Part shown: positions 1 through 8,278 of the stretch, one piece after another
How the letters are laid out: every line of letters begins with the position of its first letter
How positions within the stretch are numbered: the stretch's first letter is position 1
DNA from: Bacteroidales bacterium
GTDB taxonomy: Bacteria; Bacteroidota; Bacteroidia; Bacteroidales; JACABE01
NCBI GenBank assembly: GCA_023251515.1
Contig: JAHEYQ010000014.1
Location: forward strand, 1 to 64,000
Length of the DNA stretch: 64,000 bases
Reading direction: 5' to 3'
The notes under the pieces: generated by a model
Seen by the model: the letters and a program-made list of their open reading frames with translations, nothing else
Told to the model about the DNA's origin: nothing
The model's database searches: none
Translations under genes and position numbers: made by a program

Positions 1-1175
1 CATTAAACTATGATAAAAGTCCGGCTATAGCCGATATTCCGGTAGTAAACATTACCCGCAAAATGATGGATACCATTATTAAAGATGATAAATATCACCA
101 TATTGCCGAATTGGAAGCCGAAATTAATAAAACCAAAAAAAGCAATAGTTTTCAATTATTCGAAAAACTGCTAATAAAAACCGATGTAAAAGTAAATAAG
201 CAATTAACTCAAAATGTTTATGGCATTTTAGAAGGCAACGATCCTGCTTTGAAAAATGAATATATTGTAATAGGAGCACATTACGACCATTTGGGTTACG
301 GTGGACATGGTTCGGGTTCGCGTATGCCCGATACCGTTGCGGTACATTATGGTGCTGATGACAATGCTTCGGGTGTGGCCGGATTAATAGAAATGGCACA
401 AAAACTTTCGGCCGAAAAAGACAAGCTAAAACGCTCAGTAATTTTTGTAGCATTTAGTGCCGAAGAACTTGGTTTGCTGGGTTCAAAACATTTTGTAAGT
501 AATCTGCCGGTTAAAGCCAACCAGATAAAAGCCATGATAAATCTTGATATGATTGGCCGTCTTCAGCTTGATGATCCATATATTTTAATAAGTGGTACAG
601 GCACTTCTGCCGAATCAGAATCACTTTTGAATAATTTGGGAAAGAACACAAAAATAACTTTAAAATATTCACCCGAAGGCTACGGAGCTTCTGATCATGC
701 TTCGTTTTATGCAGTAAATATTCCGGTGTTTTTCCTAACTACCGGAGCTCACGAAGATTATCATACACCACTTGATAATGCCGAAAGAATAAATTACGAT
801 GGCGAAAAGCAAGTACTCGATTTTACTTATTTGCTTACAAAAGAATTGATAAACCGCGACAAAGCTCTTATTTTTAAGGAAGCAGGACCAAAATCGGATG
901 CAGGCAGGCGCACCAGTTTGAAAGTAACCTTAGGTATAATGCCCGATTTTTCGGGACAAAGCGATAAAGGATTGCGTGCCGATCAGGTTACAAATGGCGG
1001 ACCAGCTTCAAAAGCCGGAATGCTCAAAGGCGATGTGATAGTTGCCATTGAAGGAAAACCTGTTAAAAACATTTACGAATACATGTCGCGATTGAAACAA
1101 CTGCAAAAAGGACAGCTAATCAGTGTAGATGTGATGCGCGACGGCAAAAAGGTAGTATTGCTGGTGCAGTTATAA
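1..1175 (+). CDS. M28 family zinc aminopeptidase with C-terminal PDZ domain (5' end outside window)
   Basis: The reading frame is open from base 3, so the N-terminus lies upstream of the window. The first visible residues (IPVVNIT) resemble the end of a PA domain. The M28 metal ligands are visible: H in GAHYDH, D in ADDNASG, E-E in FSAEE, D in NLDMIGR and H in DYHTP, giving a two-zinc exopeptidase. The last ~85 residues form a PDZ-like domain (GPASKAGMLKGDVIVAIEGKPV). Secreted enzymes of this layout release N-terminal amino acids from peptides outside the cytoplasm; the signal peptide would be in the missing part. A strong terminator follows. The family assignment is firm, the exact substrate unknown. 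Confidence 0.9.
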   Translation, partial: LNYDKSPAIADIPVVNITRKMMDTIIKDDKYHHIAELEAEINKTKKSNSFQLFEKLLIKTDVKVNKQLTQNVYGILEGNDPALKNEYIVIGAHYDHLGYGGHGSGSRMPDTVAVHYGADDNASGVAGLIEMAQKLSAEKDKLKRSVIFVAFSAEELGLLGSKHFVSNLPVKANQIKAMINLDMIGRLQLDDPYILISGTGTSAESESLLNNLGKNTKITLKYSPEGYGASDHASFYAVNIPVFFLTTGAHEDYHTPLDNAERINYDGEKQVLDFTYLLTKELINRDKALIFKEAGPKSDAGRRTSLKVTLGIMPDFSGQSDKGLRADQVTNGGPASKAGMLKGDVIVAIEGKPVKNIYEYMSRLKQLQKGQLISVDVMRDGKKVVLLVQL

Positions 1176-1203
1176 AATCTTTAAATAGAATCATATTTTA
1201 TGT

Positions 1204-1241
1204 AACCCAAACAGGTGTTTAAAAGCCTGTTTGGGTTTTTA
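1204..1241 (+). terminator. Rho-independent terminator of the M28 peptidase gene
   Basis: A 12-bp perfect stem (AACCCAAACAGG with CCTGTTTGGGTT) and a 10-nt loop are followed by a T-run, 28 nt after the stop codon. Confidence 0.9.
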
Positions 1242-1266
1242 TTTTCCTACAACAAAATAAATCCAT

Positions 1267-1971
1267 TTAGCATCTGGCACTTTTTCTCTTTTTGTATTGA
1301 GTGCGTTGTACAGTTTTTTCGATATATTCGGTAGCCAAAGGAACTTTGCAGGCAGTGCTGCCCATTATTACATTTACTTTTCCTATTTGTTCAGCAACTT
1401 TCATGGCTTTTTCTGCAAGTGGTTTGTAGTATGAACCCACTGAAATTACAAAACCATTCATGGCATATTTTACCCTGTTTTGCGACTGATGTATTTCTTT
1501 TTCTGCTTTTTCGAGTAAAGAAAGAATTAGGCCGAAATCAATATCTTCATCATTTTTTACTGAAAGAATATATGAGAAAGTTCCCCAAGCTGCAGCTACA
1601 ATGGTTTCTTCGGTAGAATTTAGCCACTCCGAAGCCAGTTCAACACCATAATCAGACTCGGCAGCTACCCATGGAACAGTATATTCGCTGATATAATGCC
1701 AATAAGCTCCTTTAACCCAATTGTTGAGGTCATCTTTTGTCATTTTCTTCTCATCGGCTATCAAACCAGCAAGATACATGGCATCGGTGTTGCCGGTTTC
1801 ATATAGTTCGAGCGAAAGCTCATAATTCTTTTTTACTTTCTTTACAATCTTTTTTAAATCTTCCACTTTTACCCCAAAAAAAGGTTCGCGGGCTCCGTGC
1901 TTCATCAATGTGTTTTTGATGCTTGGGTTGCCCATAGCTTCCAACTGGTTCATTATTTCCTGTGTTGTCAT
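1267..1971 (-). CDS. AlkD-like DNA alkylation repair protein
   Basis: A 234-residue all-helical protein of the DNA alkylation repair (AlkD/HEAT-like) family. AlkD enzymes remove bulky or cationic alkylated bases (N3-methyladenine, N7-methylguanine) without flipping the base. Visible family features are the early REPFFGVKVEDLKKI segment, the stretch around YWHYISEYTVPWVAAES, and amphipathic helices throughout. The frame is open 16 residues further upstream, but the ATG at 1971 gives the usual N-terminus (MTTQEIMNQLEAMGNP). It lies downstream of ddl on the same strand. A second, divergent AlkD-like gene is at 6815. Family is confident; activity is inferred. Confidence 0.82.
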   Translation of the reverse strand: MTTQEIMNQLEAMGNPSIKNTLMKHGAREPFFGVKVEDLKKIVKKVKKNYELSLELYETGNTDAMYLAGLIADEKKMTKDDLNNWVKGAYWHYISEYTVPWVAAESDYGVELASEWLNSTEETIVAAAWGTFSYILSVKNDEDIDFGLILSLLEKAEKEIHQSQNRVKYAMNGFVISVGSYYKPLAEKAMKVAEQIGKVNVIMGSTACKVPLATEYIEKTVQRTQYKKRKSARC

Positions 1972-2039
1972 ACTTTTTGATGTTAAAGAATAAGTTTTAA
2001 TTTCCAAATAATTTAGCAATACTCTTTCGGTTTTAAACT

Positions 2040-2105
2040 TCTTACTTCTTTCTCCCGTCTTCCGTCTTCGGTCTCCAGACTTCGGTCTTCGGTCTCCTGT
2101 CTTCT
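2040..2105. repeat. Low-complexity TTCGGTCTTC/TTCGGTCTCC tandem tract
   Basis: Between ddl and the AlkD gene the sequence repeats variants of cttccgtcttcggtctcc several times, with a 7-8 bp period on a pyrimidine-rich strand. The last copy runs to the ddl stop codon. The motif cttcggtctccc also occurs in the pepE terminator at 4417-4428. No coding potential is seen. Confidence 0.7.
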
Positions 2106-3084
2106 ACATACTTGCTTCCAGCAAAAGGGTGTAAAGTTCTTTTATGGTCATTCCCATGGCTCTTGCCTGCTGAGGTACGATACTTTCGGCCGATTGACCG
2201 GGTACGGTATTTACCTCCAGAAAATATAGCTCTTCAGTTTCTTCCTCATAAATAAAATCGAACCTTACAATGCCTTTGCAATTGAGCTTATTGTAGAGAT
2301 AAGCTGCCGTTGATTTTACCTTGTTTGTAATTTCTTCGTTTACTTCGGCTGGGGTTACTTCTTTTGATTTTCCCAGATATTTGGCTTCATAATCGAAGTA
2401 TTCGTTTTCAGAAATAATCTGAGTAATCGGAAATACAATTAATCCGTTTTTTGTATTTATCATGCCACAACTCAGCTCTTTGCCTTTGATAAATTCTTCA
2501 ATCAAAACCTGATTGTCTTCTTTAAAGGCTTTATCTATGGCTGTTTGCAGTTCTCCGGCTTTGTTTACTTTCGACATGCCTATGCTTGAACCTCCGTTGT
2601 TGGGTTTTACGAAGCAGGGCAAACTTATTTCATTCAGAATATTTTCGATAGTAAAAGGTAAATGACTGAACAGATGTACAGAATTGGAAGTGTTGATACC
2701 GCAAGCGTCAACTATTTTGTTGCAATAGCTTTTGTTGAATGTGAGGGCAGAAGTCGTGTGGTCGCAGGTAGTGTAAGGAATTCCGAGCATTTCGAAATAG
2801 CCCTGCAACATGCCGTCTTCGCCGGGTGTACCGTGTATTGCAATAAAAACGCAATCGAAATTGATTTTTTCGCCATTTAGGCTTAATGAAAAATCGTTTT
2901 TATCAATCTGGATTTTGTTCCCTTCTTCATCCTGATAGTGCCAGTCTTTTTGAAACAGACTGATTTTATATGTATTGTAAAGTGTATCGTCAATATTCTG
3001 TTCAATAATTGAAGCACTTTTGTATGATATTTCTGCTTCACCCGAATTTCCGCCTGCCAGCAGAGCAATGTTCTTTTTTGTCAT
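2104..3084 (-). CDS. ddl: D-alanine--D-alanine ligase
   Basis: Joins two D-alanines using ATP to make the dipeptide that ends the peptidoglycan stem; cytoplasmic. The 326 residues have the usual length and layout: an N-terminal domain beginning NIALLAGGNSGEAEIS, a central lid with NNGGSSIGMSKV, and an ATP-grasp core with EEFIKGKELSCGMI and the metal-binding EVNTVPGQSAESIVPQQ. The start is the ATG opening MTKKNIALLAGG. A TAATTTTG-type -7 box lies upstream on the minus strand (3119-3126). The downstream AlkD gene may be cotranscribed. Confidence 0.95.
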   Translation of the reverse strand: MTKKNIALLAGGNSGEAEISYKSASIIEQNIDDTLYNTYKISLFQKDWHYQDEEGNKIQIDKNDFSLSLNGEKINFDCVFIAIHGTPGEDGMLQGYFEMLGIPYTTCDHTTSALTFNKSYCNKIVDACGINTSNSVHLFSHLPFTIENILNEISLPCFVKPNNGGSSIGMSKVNKAGELQTAIDKAFKEDNQVLIEEFIKGKELSCGMINTKNGLIVFPITQIISENEYFDYEAKYLGKSKEVTPAEVNEEITNKVKSTAAYLYNKLNCKGIVRFDFIYEEETEELYFLEVNTVPGQSAESIVPQQARAMGMTIKELYTLLLEASM

Positions 3085-3271
3085 TTTGTTTTACTTAGGT
3101 ATAATTCATTTCCTAAAGCAAAATTAAATAAATTTTGGCTTAATATGGCAGAAGTGATAATAAATTAATGTGTTTTAGCCCTTTTTTATATAATAGATAA
3201 TTTGCAAACTTATACATAAATAATTTTGTGTTTATAAAAAGAAACATCAATGATGCTTTAAAATTAAAAAT

Positions 3272-3535
3272 GACTAAAACAGTTTGCGAGAAGGTTCTTA
3301 AAATTTAAGAACGTCCAAAACAGCTTGCGAGAAAGTTCTTAAAATTTAAGAATGACCAAAACAGATTGCGAGAACCAATTTAAAATTTAAATAAGACCAA
3401 AACAATCTGCGGGAATGAATTTAAAATTTAAATAAGGCCAAAACAATCTGCGGGAATGAATTTAAAATTTAAATAAGGACAAAACAGCATGCGGGGACAA
3501 ATTTAAAAATCAAATAAGACCAAAACATATTTCTA
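3272..3535. repeat. 41-bp tandem repeat array 1 (six full units plus a partial seventh)
   Basis: The core AAAACA recurs at exactly 41-bp spacing: 3276, 3317, 3358, 3399, 3440, 3481, 3522. Each full unit reads AAAACA, a TGCGRG core, an AT-rich near-palindrome, then a GACC-like end. In units 1-2 the palindrome arms are TTCTTAAA/TTTAAGAA; in units 3-5 they are ATTTAAA/TTTAAAT. Units are contiguous with no variable spacer. The array fills most of the 568-bp ddl-pepE gap. A possible promoter (TTTG at 3201, TAATTTTG at 3221, spacer 16, shorter than usual) points into it. Function unknown. Confidence 0.93.
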
Positions 3536-3587
3536 CAAGTGTTCACCCGAATCAAAATAATTAAAACAAGATTAAGTTAATCGGAAG

Positions 3588-3620
3588 TTGAAATTTGTAT
3601 TATTATTTTATTTACTTTTG
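3588..3620 (+). promoter_or_regulatory. Bacteroidota-type promoter for pepE
   Basis: TTG at 3588-3590, a 22-nt spacer and TACTTTTG (TAnnTTTG) at 3613-3620, about 33 nt before the pepE start codon. The spacer is slightly longer than usual. Confidence 0.55.
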
Positions 3621-3652
3621 TAACATAGAAACAAAAAGAATTCAATAAAACT

Positions 3653-4366
3653 ATGGCAAAGAAATTAATGCTGATAAGCAATTCTACCAATGCAGGTGAA
3701 GCCTATTTGGGATGGCCTCGCGAGGCAATAAAAAACTATCTTCAAAAAAACAACATCAAAAAAGTATTATTTGTTCCCTATGCTGGTGTTGGCGTTACTT
3801 ACGACGAATATACCAACAAAGTAAAAGCAGTATTCAGCGAATTGGGTTTTGATGTATATGGCATTCACAACGAAGCTGATCCTGTAAAAGCAGTTAAAGA
3901 AGCCGAAGCAATAGCAGTAGGAGGGGGGAATACTTTCCATCTGGTATATATGTTGCACAAACTTAATTTGATGCAGGCTATAAAAGAAGTAGTTGAAAAC
4001 GGAACCACCTATATGGGTTGGAGTGCCGGTAGCAATGTGGCTTGTCCGAGTTTGAAAACTACCAACGATATGCCCATTATTGAGCCCGAAAGTTTCAATT
4101 GTACCGGACTCATTCCATTTCAGATAAATCCGCATTATCTGGATGCAAATCCCGAAGGACATGGTGGCGAAACCCGCGAACAACGTATTGAAGAATTTAT
4201 GCAGGTAAATCAGGATATTTTTGTAGTAGGCTTACGCGAAGCTACTTATTTGCTGGTTGATGGAAACCAATTAAGCCTGCATGGCAATCGCCCGATGCGA
4301 ATATTCAAATACGGAATTCCGGCATACGAAGTTAGTTCATCTGACGATATTAGCTTTTTGATGTAA
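3653..4366 (+). CDS. pepE: Dipeptidase E (peptidase family S51)
   Basis: A cytoplasmic serine peptidase that hydrolyses dipeptides with N-terminal aspartate. The 237-residue length fits PepE. Likely catalytic residues by family comparison are Ser124 in GWSAGSN (nucleophile elbow), Asp139 in TTNDMP and His161 in NPHY; the GGGNTFHL motif is present near residue 90. It is a single-gene transcript: promoter at 3588-3620 and its own terminator at 4389-4434. Confidence 0.9.
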   Translation: MAKKLMLISNSTNAGEAYLGWPREAIKNYLQKNNIKKVLFVPYAGVGVTYDEYTNKVKAVFSELGFDVYGIHNEADPVKAVKEAEAIAVGGGNTFHLVYMLHKLNLMQAIKEVVENGTTYMGWSAGSNVACPSLKTTNDMPIIEPESFNCTGLIPFQINPHYLDANPEGHGGETREQRIEEFMQVNQDIFVVGLREATYLLVDGNQLSLHGNRPMRIFKYGIPAYEVSSSDDISFLM

Positions 4367-4388
4367 TAAATTAAAAAAAAAGATTAAT

Positions 4389-4434
4389 AGGGAGATTGAA
4401 GCATTCATATTGAAAACTTCGGTCTCCCTTTTTT
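4389..4434 (+). terminator. Rho-independent terminator of pepE
   Basis: A 13-bp stem (AGGGAGATTGAAG with CTTCGGTCTCCCT, two G-T pairs) encloses a 15-nt loop and is followed by TTTTT. Confidence 0.85.
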
Positions 4435-4459
4435 GTTCTAATTAAAAATACTTTTAAAA

Positions 4460-5671
4460 ATGAATAAAAGAAATATTCTGGTTTTATTGCTTTGCATAAT
4501 TGTTATTCAGTTGTTTTCGCAAACAACCAACAGCAAACAACCATACTTACTGGTAGTATCATTAGATGCTTTTCGTTGGGATTATCAGCAGATTTACCAG
4601 CTAAAAAACTTCGATTCCATAGCACAAAAAGGAGTAAAAGCAAAATCATTCCAACCATGCTTTCCCAGTGTTACATTTCCAAATCATTACAGCATGGCCA
4701 CAGGCTTGTATCCCGATCATCATGGCATTGTTCAAAACAAGTTTTACGACAAGGATATGGATTTAACCTATCGCATTGGTGATCGCAAAATGGTGATGGA
4801 TGGAAGGTTTTATGGTGGCGAACCTATATGGGCAACAGCAGAAAAACAGGGAATAAAAACAGCTTCTTTTTACTGGGTTGGCTCCGAAGCCAAAATAAAT
4901 GGAATTCAACCCAGCTACTGGAAAATATATGAAAACAAAATACCTTTCAGTCAGCGTATCGATACCTTGATGTATTGGTTTCAGCTACCCGAAGCCGAAC
5001 GACCACATCTGGTAATGTTTTATTTGCCCGAACCCGACGAAACCACACATGATTTCGGACCCATTAGCAACGAAAGTAAAATAATGGTTACATATTTAGA
5101 CAGTCTGATGGGCGTTTTGTATCAGAAAATAAAAACACTCTCAATAGGCGATGAGGTTAATATAATGATAGTATCTGATCATGGAATGGCTCAACTCGAT
5201 AGTAAAAAGAACATAATAATTGATGATTATATAAAACCCGAATGGATAAAGGGAATGTATGGACACAATCCAACATTCAATATTTCAGCTACCTCTGTTT
5301 TTGTTGATTCTATTTATAATGCTTTGAAAAATGTACCTCATCTAAGCGTTTGGAAAGCCGGAGAATTGCCCGAAAGATTACATTATGGCACAAACAAGAG
5401 AATAGGGGATATGGTTATACTTGCCGATATTGGTTGGAGTATTTCCCGAAAAAAAGACAAACCACCTTATGGCGGCACACATGGGTTTGATAATAAAGAA
5501 ATGGATATGCACGGAATATTTTATGCAGTTGGTCCGGCGTTTAAAACAAATTATCAGATGAATACTATTGAAAATATTCAATTGTATAACATTATGACAA
5601 AAGTATTAAAGATTAAACCAGCTAAGAATGATGCAAACCCCAAAAAAATAATGAAAATATTTAAACAGTAA
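4460..5671 (+). CDS. Secreted ENPP-type nucleotide pyrophosphatase/phosphodiesterase (alkaline phosphatase superfamily)
   Basis: A 403-residue protein with an N-terminal signal peptide (hydrophobic stretch ILVLLLCIIVIQLF, residues 6-19). It carries the two-metal site of the nucleotide pyrophosphatase/phosphodiesterase family: D36 in VVSLDAFRWDY, nucleophile T72 in FPSVTFPNHYSMATGLYP, PDETTHDFGP near residue 193, VSDHGM near 240 and GTHGFDN near 343. Such enzymes cleave phosphodiester or pyrophosphate bonds in nucleotides or headgroups outside the cytoplasm. The motifs fix the family; the substrate cannot be told. Confidence 0.9.
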   Translation: MNKRNILVLLLCIIVIQLFSQTTNSKQPYLLVVSLDAFRWDYQQIYQLKNFDSIAQKGVKAKSFQPCFPSVTFPNHYSMATGLYPDHHGIVQNKFYDKDMDLTYRIGDRKMVMDGRFYGGEPIWATAEKQGIKTASFYWVGSEAKINGIQPSYWKIYENKIPFSQRIDTLMYWFQLPEAERPHLVMFYLPEPDETTHDFGPISNESKIMVTYLDSLMGVLYQKIKTLSIGDEVNIMIVSDHGMAQLDSKKNIIIDDYIKPEWIKGMYGHNPTFNISATSVFVDSIYNALKNVPHLSVWKAGELPERLHYGTNKRIGDMVILADIGWSISRKKDKPPYGGTHGFDNKEMDMHGIFYAVGPAFKTNYQMNTIENIQLYNIMTKVLKIKPAKNDANPKKIMKIFKQ

Positions 5672-5694
5672 GGTTGATAATTTTTTTATTAAAG

Positions 5695-5727
5695 TTGTGT
5701 TTAAATAAAAACAAATTCCTATTTTTG
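5695..5727 (+). promoter_or_regulatory. Bacteroidota-type promoter for the DHOD-like gene
   Basis: TTG at 5695-5697, a 22-nt spacer and TATTTTTG at 5720-5727, about 36 nt before the start codon. Confidence 0.55.
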
Positions 5728-5762
5728 TTTAAAAATTAATTACTAATCTAAAAGTTTAAAAA

Positions 5763-6749
5763 ATGATTGATTTGTCAACAAAATATATGGGATTGAATTT
5801 AAAAAATCCTATAATTGTGGGTAGTTCCGGCTTAACTAATTCTGTTGAAAATATTATTGAAATTGAAAAAAATGGAGCGGCAGCCGTTGTGCTGAAATCT
5901 ATATTTGAAGAACAAATCAAACATGAAATCAACAAAACGGTTAAGCAAAGTGATTTGAATTATGCTTATCCCGAAGCTTTCGATTATATAAGTAATTATT
6001 CAGAAGAGCATACTTTTGACAAATATCTCAACTTAATAAAAGATTGCAAGAAAGCAGTAAAAATACCAATTATAGCCAGTATTAATTGTGTGTCTTCTTC
6101 AGAATGGATTTCCTATGCAAAAAAAATTCAGGATGCCGGTGCCGATGCCATCGAACTAAACATTTTTATTTTACCTTCCGATTTAAATAATTCAAGCGAG
6201 TTTAATGAAAAGGTTTATTTTGACATAGTTAATGAAATAAAGCGACAACTTACAATTCCGATAGCTGTAAAAACAAGTTCATATTTTTCAGGCTTAGCCA
6301 AAATGATGTTAAAACTATCTTGGACAGGAATTAGTGGTCTGGTATTTTTTAACCGATTTTTTTCTCCTGATATTGATATCGATAAATTTGAAATTACAAA
6401 TAGCAATGTTTTTAGCCGTCCCGATGAAATATCAACTTCATTGCGTTGGGTCGCCATTCTTTCAGATAAACTTTATTGTGATGTTTGTGCATCTACTGGC
6501 ATACATGATGGCAAAGCAGTGGTAAAACAATTGCTGGCAGGAGCCAAAGCCACTCAGGTAGCTTCAGTTTTGTATAAAGAAGGTTTCAGGCATATTCCTG
6601 TAATGCTCAAAGAAATTGAAGATTGGATGACAAAGCATAATTTTAAAAACATTGAAGAATTCAGAGGCAAAATGAGTTATAAAAAAGCCGATAATTCAGC
6701 AGCTTATATGCGTGTGCAATTTATGAAATACTTTGCAGGTATCGAATAA
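5763..6749 (+). CDS. Dihydroorotate dehydrogenase-like flavoprotein
   Basis: A 328-residue TIM-barrel protein of the dihydroorotate dehydrogenase superfamily. It starts with the typical MGLNLKNPIIVGSSGLT and has AAAVVLKSIFEEQI, PIAVKTSSYFSG, a WTGISGLVFFNR segment and the C-terminal GAKATQVASVLYKEG phosphate-binding region. The usual NxSCPN segment with the catalytic base is replaced by ELNIFILPSD, so this is better called DHOD-like than a proven PyrD. FMN binding is inferred. It has its own promoter and ends at a bidirectional terminator. The pyrimidine genes pyrBI lie far away, at 44.5 kb. Confidence 0.82.
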   Translation: MIDLSTKYMGLNLKNPIIVGSSGLTNSVENIIEIEKNGAAAVVLKSIFEEQIKHEINKTVKQSDLNYAYPEAFDYISNYSEEHTFDKYLNLIKDCKKAVKIPIIASINCVSSSEWISYAKKIQDAGADAIELNIFILPSDLNNSSEFNEKVYFDIVNEIKRQLTIPIAVKTSSYFSGLAKMMLKLSWTGISGLVFFNRFFSPDIDIDKFEITNSNVFSRPDEISTSLRWVAILSDKLYCDVCASTGIHDGKAVVKQLLAGAKATQVASVLYKEGFRHIPVMLKEIEDWMTKHNFKNIEEFRGKMSYKKADNSAAYMRVQFMKYFAGIE

Positions 6750-6770
6750 ATATAATAAAAACATAATTTC

Positions 6771-6811
6771 AAAAAAGTGGCTTTCGTTTTTAAACCAAAG
6801 CCACTTTTTTT
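6771..6811. terminator. Bidirectional terminator between convergent genes
   Basis: A stem (AAAAAAGTGGCTTT with AAAGCCACTTTTTT) flanked by A-runs and T-runs sits between the DHOD-like stop and the stop of the convergent AlkD-like gene, so it can serve both strands. Confidence 0.85.
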
Positions 6812-6814
6812 ATG

Positions 6815-7537
6815 CTAATTTTTCTCTTTTCTGAATTTCAATCTGTAATTCTTTTCCATTTTTTCGCAGGCTATTTGAAATATCAATCTTGGTGAAGTGT
6901 TTTTATATTTCATCAAAAAGATTTCGGTTTCAGCCGGATACTTCTCCCATGCTTTTTTCAGAAACCATCCTGCACCCTGATGCACTTCTCTTTCGGTATC
7001 AATCATCAATGGTTCAATTATCGCAAACAGTTTTTCAATATTATCTATTGTTTTTATATTTTTGATAATAGTTACTGCCGCACTTCTTCTTTGAAATTTG
7101 AAAGTCGAAAAAATCCAATTATTGAAATATGAATAATCCACAATATTATTCTTAACAAATTTCGGCAAAACCATCATTCCTAATGTGTCGGCATGTGCCC
7201 AGTTATAAATACCAATCTCAAATAGTTTTTCGATCTTTTCGAGAGTTTCTATGGTGTAATGCTTATCCCGGGCATTAATCAATAACAAAACAAAGCTGAT
7301 TTCTTCATACTTACCGCTGTTAAATAGCAATTCTGATGCATCGAAAATAACTTCAAGACTAATTTCTTTGTTTTTCGAAAGCTCTTTTACTTTGTCATTT
7401 ACCTGTGGTTGCGATAATCCCCAGGCATCATAACTACCTCTAAAATATCGACTGTACTTTTCAACATTCGCTTGATTGTAATTGGCTTCGCAATAGCTGA
7501 TTATTTCCTTATATAGTTTATCGCCATTCATACTCAC
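6815..7537 (-). CDS. AlkD-like DNA alkylation repair protein (second paralogue)
   Basis: A 240-residue helical protein of the AlkD-like family, with the characteristic YSRYFRGSYDAWGLSQPQV start, the AHADTLGMMVLPKFV segment, FQRRSAAVTIIKNIK, and EREVHQGAGWFLKKAWEKYP followed by SPRLIFQIACEKM. It is clearly different in sequence from the paralogue at 1267-1971. Its start is only 3 bp from the stop of the outer-membrane protein gene, so it is probably the third gene of the M48 peptidase operon. Base-excision repair of alkylated DNA is the family role; it may act on other lesions. Confidence 0.85.
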   Translation of the reverse strand: MSMNGDKLYKEIISYCEANYNQANVEKYSRYFRGSYDAWGLSQPQVNDKVKELSKNKEISLEVIFDASELLFNSGKYEEISFVLLLINARDKHYTIETLEKIEKLFEIGIYNWAHADTLGMMVLPKFVKNNIVDYSYFNNWIFSTFKFQRRSAAVTIIKNIKTIDNIEKLFAIIEPLMIDTEREVHQGAGWFLKKAWEKYPAETEIFLMKYKNTSPRLIFQIACEKMEKNYRLKFRKEKN

Positions 7538-7540
7538 ATC

Positions 7541-8269
7541 TTAAAAAACAAAACCTACCGAACAATTTACTCCCCATAAATAATGTCCCCACAAACGGGT
7601 TCCTACTCTTTTGCTAATTATATCTTCATCATTCAAATTGTAATTATTTTCGGTTGATCCAATATCAGATTCCGAAAGGATTACTCCAAACTGAAAGTTT
7701 AAGTCGAAGCTGATACAGTTGAAGAATATCTGTTTCACCCCGGTTTTTATATTTGCTCCGGAATGTATCAGACTCAAGCTTGTAGTCGTAACTCTTTCCT
7801 GCCAGCCATACATATAATCTATTCCAGCATTTGCTATCGTTGTATCAATAGAAATATCACAGAAAAAAACATCAAATCCAGCCGAAAAATAAGCCCCTAA
7901 AGGTGCTATCGACGATTGTTTGTACCATACAAAATCGGCGCCTATTGCTTTTGCAGAAAAATCATGAAGATATTTATCGTTAAAATCGTCGTTGCTTATA
8001 AGATTAAACTTAGTTTCAAATGATGTTGCATGAAGTTTAATTGAATGTTTACGACTTATAACTCTTTCAAATTCTAACGAATAATGATCATTAAAACTAA
8101 AATATCCTTTTTGAGCATTTTTGTTTGGCATAAAAAAACTGCTTTTCATAAACAAGCTACCGCTAATCACATTTTTTTTACCTAAAAACCCTGATACCTG
8201 AGCTGTTATGCTGTTATTTATTATATTGATAATAAATATTATTAAAACGATTTTTAAAGTTTTCATCAT
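7541..8269 (-). CDS. Hypothetical secreted or outer-membrane protein
   Basis: A 242-residue protein not recognised by name. It has a signal peptide (KIVLIIFIINIINNSITAQ, cleavage near residue 24). The rest alternates polar and aromatic or hydrophobic residues (GAYFSAGFDVFFCDISID, FDLNFQFGVILSES) and ends in aromatic VNCSVGFVF, as in small outer-membrane beta-barrels. It is the middle gene of a three-gene operon, 9 bp after the M48 peptidase and 3 bp before the AlkD-like gene. Confidence 0.65.
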   Translation of the reverse strand: MMKTLKIVLIIFIINIINNSITAQVSGFLGKKNVISGSLFMKSSFFMPNKNAQKGYFSFNDHYSLEFERVISRKHSIKLHATSFETKFNLISNDDFNDKYLHDFSAKAIGADFVWYKQSSIAPLGAYFSAGFDVFFCDISIDTTIANAGIDYMYGWQERVTTTSLSLIHSGANIKTGVKQIFFNCISFDLNFQFGVILSESDIGSTENNYNLNDEDIISKRVGTRLWGHYLWGVNCSVGFVF

Positions 8270-8278
8270 GTTGCTTTT

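Noticed and set aside
3272..3535. Possible CRISPR array
   Set aside because: Units are contiguous with one continuous 41-bp period, no unique spacers and no cas genes; the same holds for 49366-49593.
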